DNA from: UBA8437 sp003445035
GTDB lineage: Bacteria > Planctomycetota > Planctomycetia > Planctomycetales > Planctomycetaceae
DNA: 22,610 nt
Direction: 5' to 3'
NCBI GenBank assembly: GCA_937901285.1
Contig: CALCHI010000227.1
Coordinates: 1-22,610 of the forward strand
The notes below the pieces were generated by a model. It had not been told where the DNA came from. It did no database searches and saw nothing but the letters and a program-made list of their open reading frames with translations. This document shows, one piece after another, positions 22,121-22,610 of this stretch (its first letter is position 1; each line of letters starts with the position of its first letter). Both the position numbers and the translations under genes were made by a program.

Positions 22121-22610
22121 ACGGGTTTCAACTGAACCTGCTGGCTGCGGCCGATTCGGGCACAGCCGTACTGTGGACGTTCCTGATCTACATGGTCGGC
22201 GTCTTCCTGATCGCCGGACTCTCCAACCGCCTGCTGAAGAACCGCAACTTCCTGAGCGAGTACTTCCTGGGCAGCCGCGGGCTGGGCGTCTGGGCCTTCG
22301 CGCTGACGCTGGCGGCCACCAGTTCCTCGGGGGGCAGCTTCATGGGCTTCCCGAGCAAGATCTACACCCACGGCTGGAGCCTGGGGCTGTGGATCGGCAG
22401 CTACATGGTGGTGCCGATCTGCGTGATGGGGCTGCTGGGCAAACGGATCAACGAGGTGGCTCGCACCGCCCAGGCCATCACCATTCCCGACGTGCTCCGC
22501 GACCGCTTCCGCAGCATCGCCTTCGGCCTGATCTCGGTCTCGCTGATCGTCTTCTTCATGACCTTCAACCTGATCGCCCAGTTCAAGGGTGGCAGCACGA
22601 TCCTGAAGAC
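22117..22610 (+). CDS. SSS-family sodium:solute symporter, PanF-like (5' part)
   Basis: The first 164 codons of a gene continue past the right edge. An N-terminal transmembrane segment (V-L-W-T-F-L-I-Y-M-V-G-V-F-L-I-A-G-L) is followed by S-E-Y-F-L-G-S-R-G-L-G at about 48-58, then L-A-A-T-S-S-S-G-G-S-F-M-G-F at about 66-79, two more hydrophobic segments, and 'A-I-T-I-P-D-V-L-R-D-R-F' at about 124-135. This is the start pattern of the sodium:solute symporter family. The 'Y-F-L-G-x-R', 'S-F-x-G-x-P' and 'Q-F-x-G-G-x-x-x-L' segments resemble the sodium/pantothenate symporter PanF more than proline symporters. It is translationally coupled to the DUF997 gene through ATGA at 22117-22120. The substrate could be pantothenate or another organic acid. 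Confidence 0.85.
   Translation, partial: MNGFQLNLLAAADSGTAVLWTFLIYMVGVFLIAGLSNRLLKNRNFLSEYFLGSRGLGVWAFALTLAATSSSGGSFMGFPSKIYTHGWSLGLWIGSYMVVPICVMGLLGKRINEVARTAQAITIPDVLRDRFRSIAFGLISVSLIVFFMTFNLIAQFKGGSTILK

Noticed and set aside
1..22610. tRNA, rRNA, CRISPR array, insertion sequence or prophage
   Set aside because: I saw no repeated spacer pattern, no transposase or integrase reading frame, and no recognisable rRNA or tRNA sequence on either strand by eye; a covariance-model search was not possible.

Overview
The window looks like chromosomal DNA from a planctomycete or a close relative. It is GC-rich and densely coding, and it is dominated by secreted proteins of the kinds that phylum is known for: PQQ/BamB-like beta-propellers opening with a W-P-x-x-R-G-P or W-P-T-Y-R-H-D type motif, a DUF4091/GH123-like protein, an FG-GAP/VCBS protein with a C-terminal ASPIC/UnbV domain, and a leucine-rich-repeat lipoprotein. 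The phylum call is an inference from these families. I see no rRNA, tRNA, CRISPR array, insertion sequence or phage gene.

Layout. 1-1543 (+): the 3' end of a DapA/NAL-family aldolase gene, then an MFS anion transporter, probably a sugar-acid uptake and breakdown pair. 1514-2140 (-): a KANL3/Tex30-type alpha/beta hydrolase that runs 30 nt into the transporter. 2211-3314 (+): a secreted five-bladed-propeller glycosidase-like protein. 3323-7395 (-): a DUF4091/GH123-like protein followed by a PQQ-like propeller. 7609-10016 (+): a 3-hydroxyacyl-CoA dehydrogenase and an aromatic-amino-acid-type PLP decarboxylase, translationally coupled. 10013-15421 (-): a 1289-residue propeller/methyltransferase-like/propeller/malectin-like protein, then a ChrR-type cupin and an M20 deacylase, packed with little or no spacing. 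15505-16688 (-): a separate transcription unit for a secreted helical protein whose reading frame is broken by one in-frame UGA. 16738-18636 (-): a protealysin-like M4 metallopeptidase and an LRR lipoprotein. 18743-21575 (-): proC, an HD-domain protein and a secreted VCBS/ASPIC propeller in one tight operon. 21749-22610 (+): a DUF997 small subunit overlapping a PanF-like sodium:solute symporter that runs off the window.

The most interesting point is the UGA at 15822-15820 (minus strand). After it, the same frame stays open for 85 codons that read like a genuine C-terminus. A stable hairpin starts right after the UGA, the local reading would be T-(UGA)-P-G-C, and the intrinsic terminator lies 20 nt beyond the distal TAA rather than near the UGA. 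Selenocysteine insertion, leaky readthrough, a recent nonsense mutation and a sequencing error all remain possible, but the downstream part is clearly coding. Second is the large secreted propeller carrying an internal Rossmann methyltransferase-like segment. Most intergenic gaps are short, and three convergent gene pairs end within 8 nt of each other or overlap.
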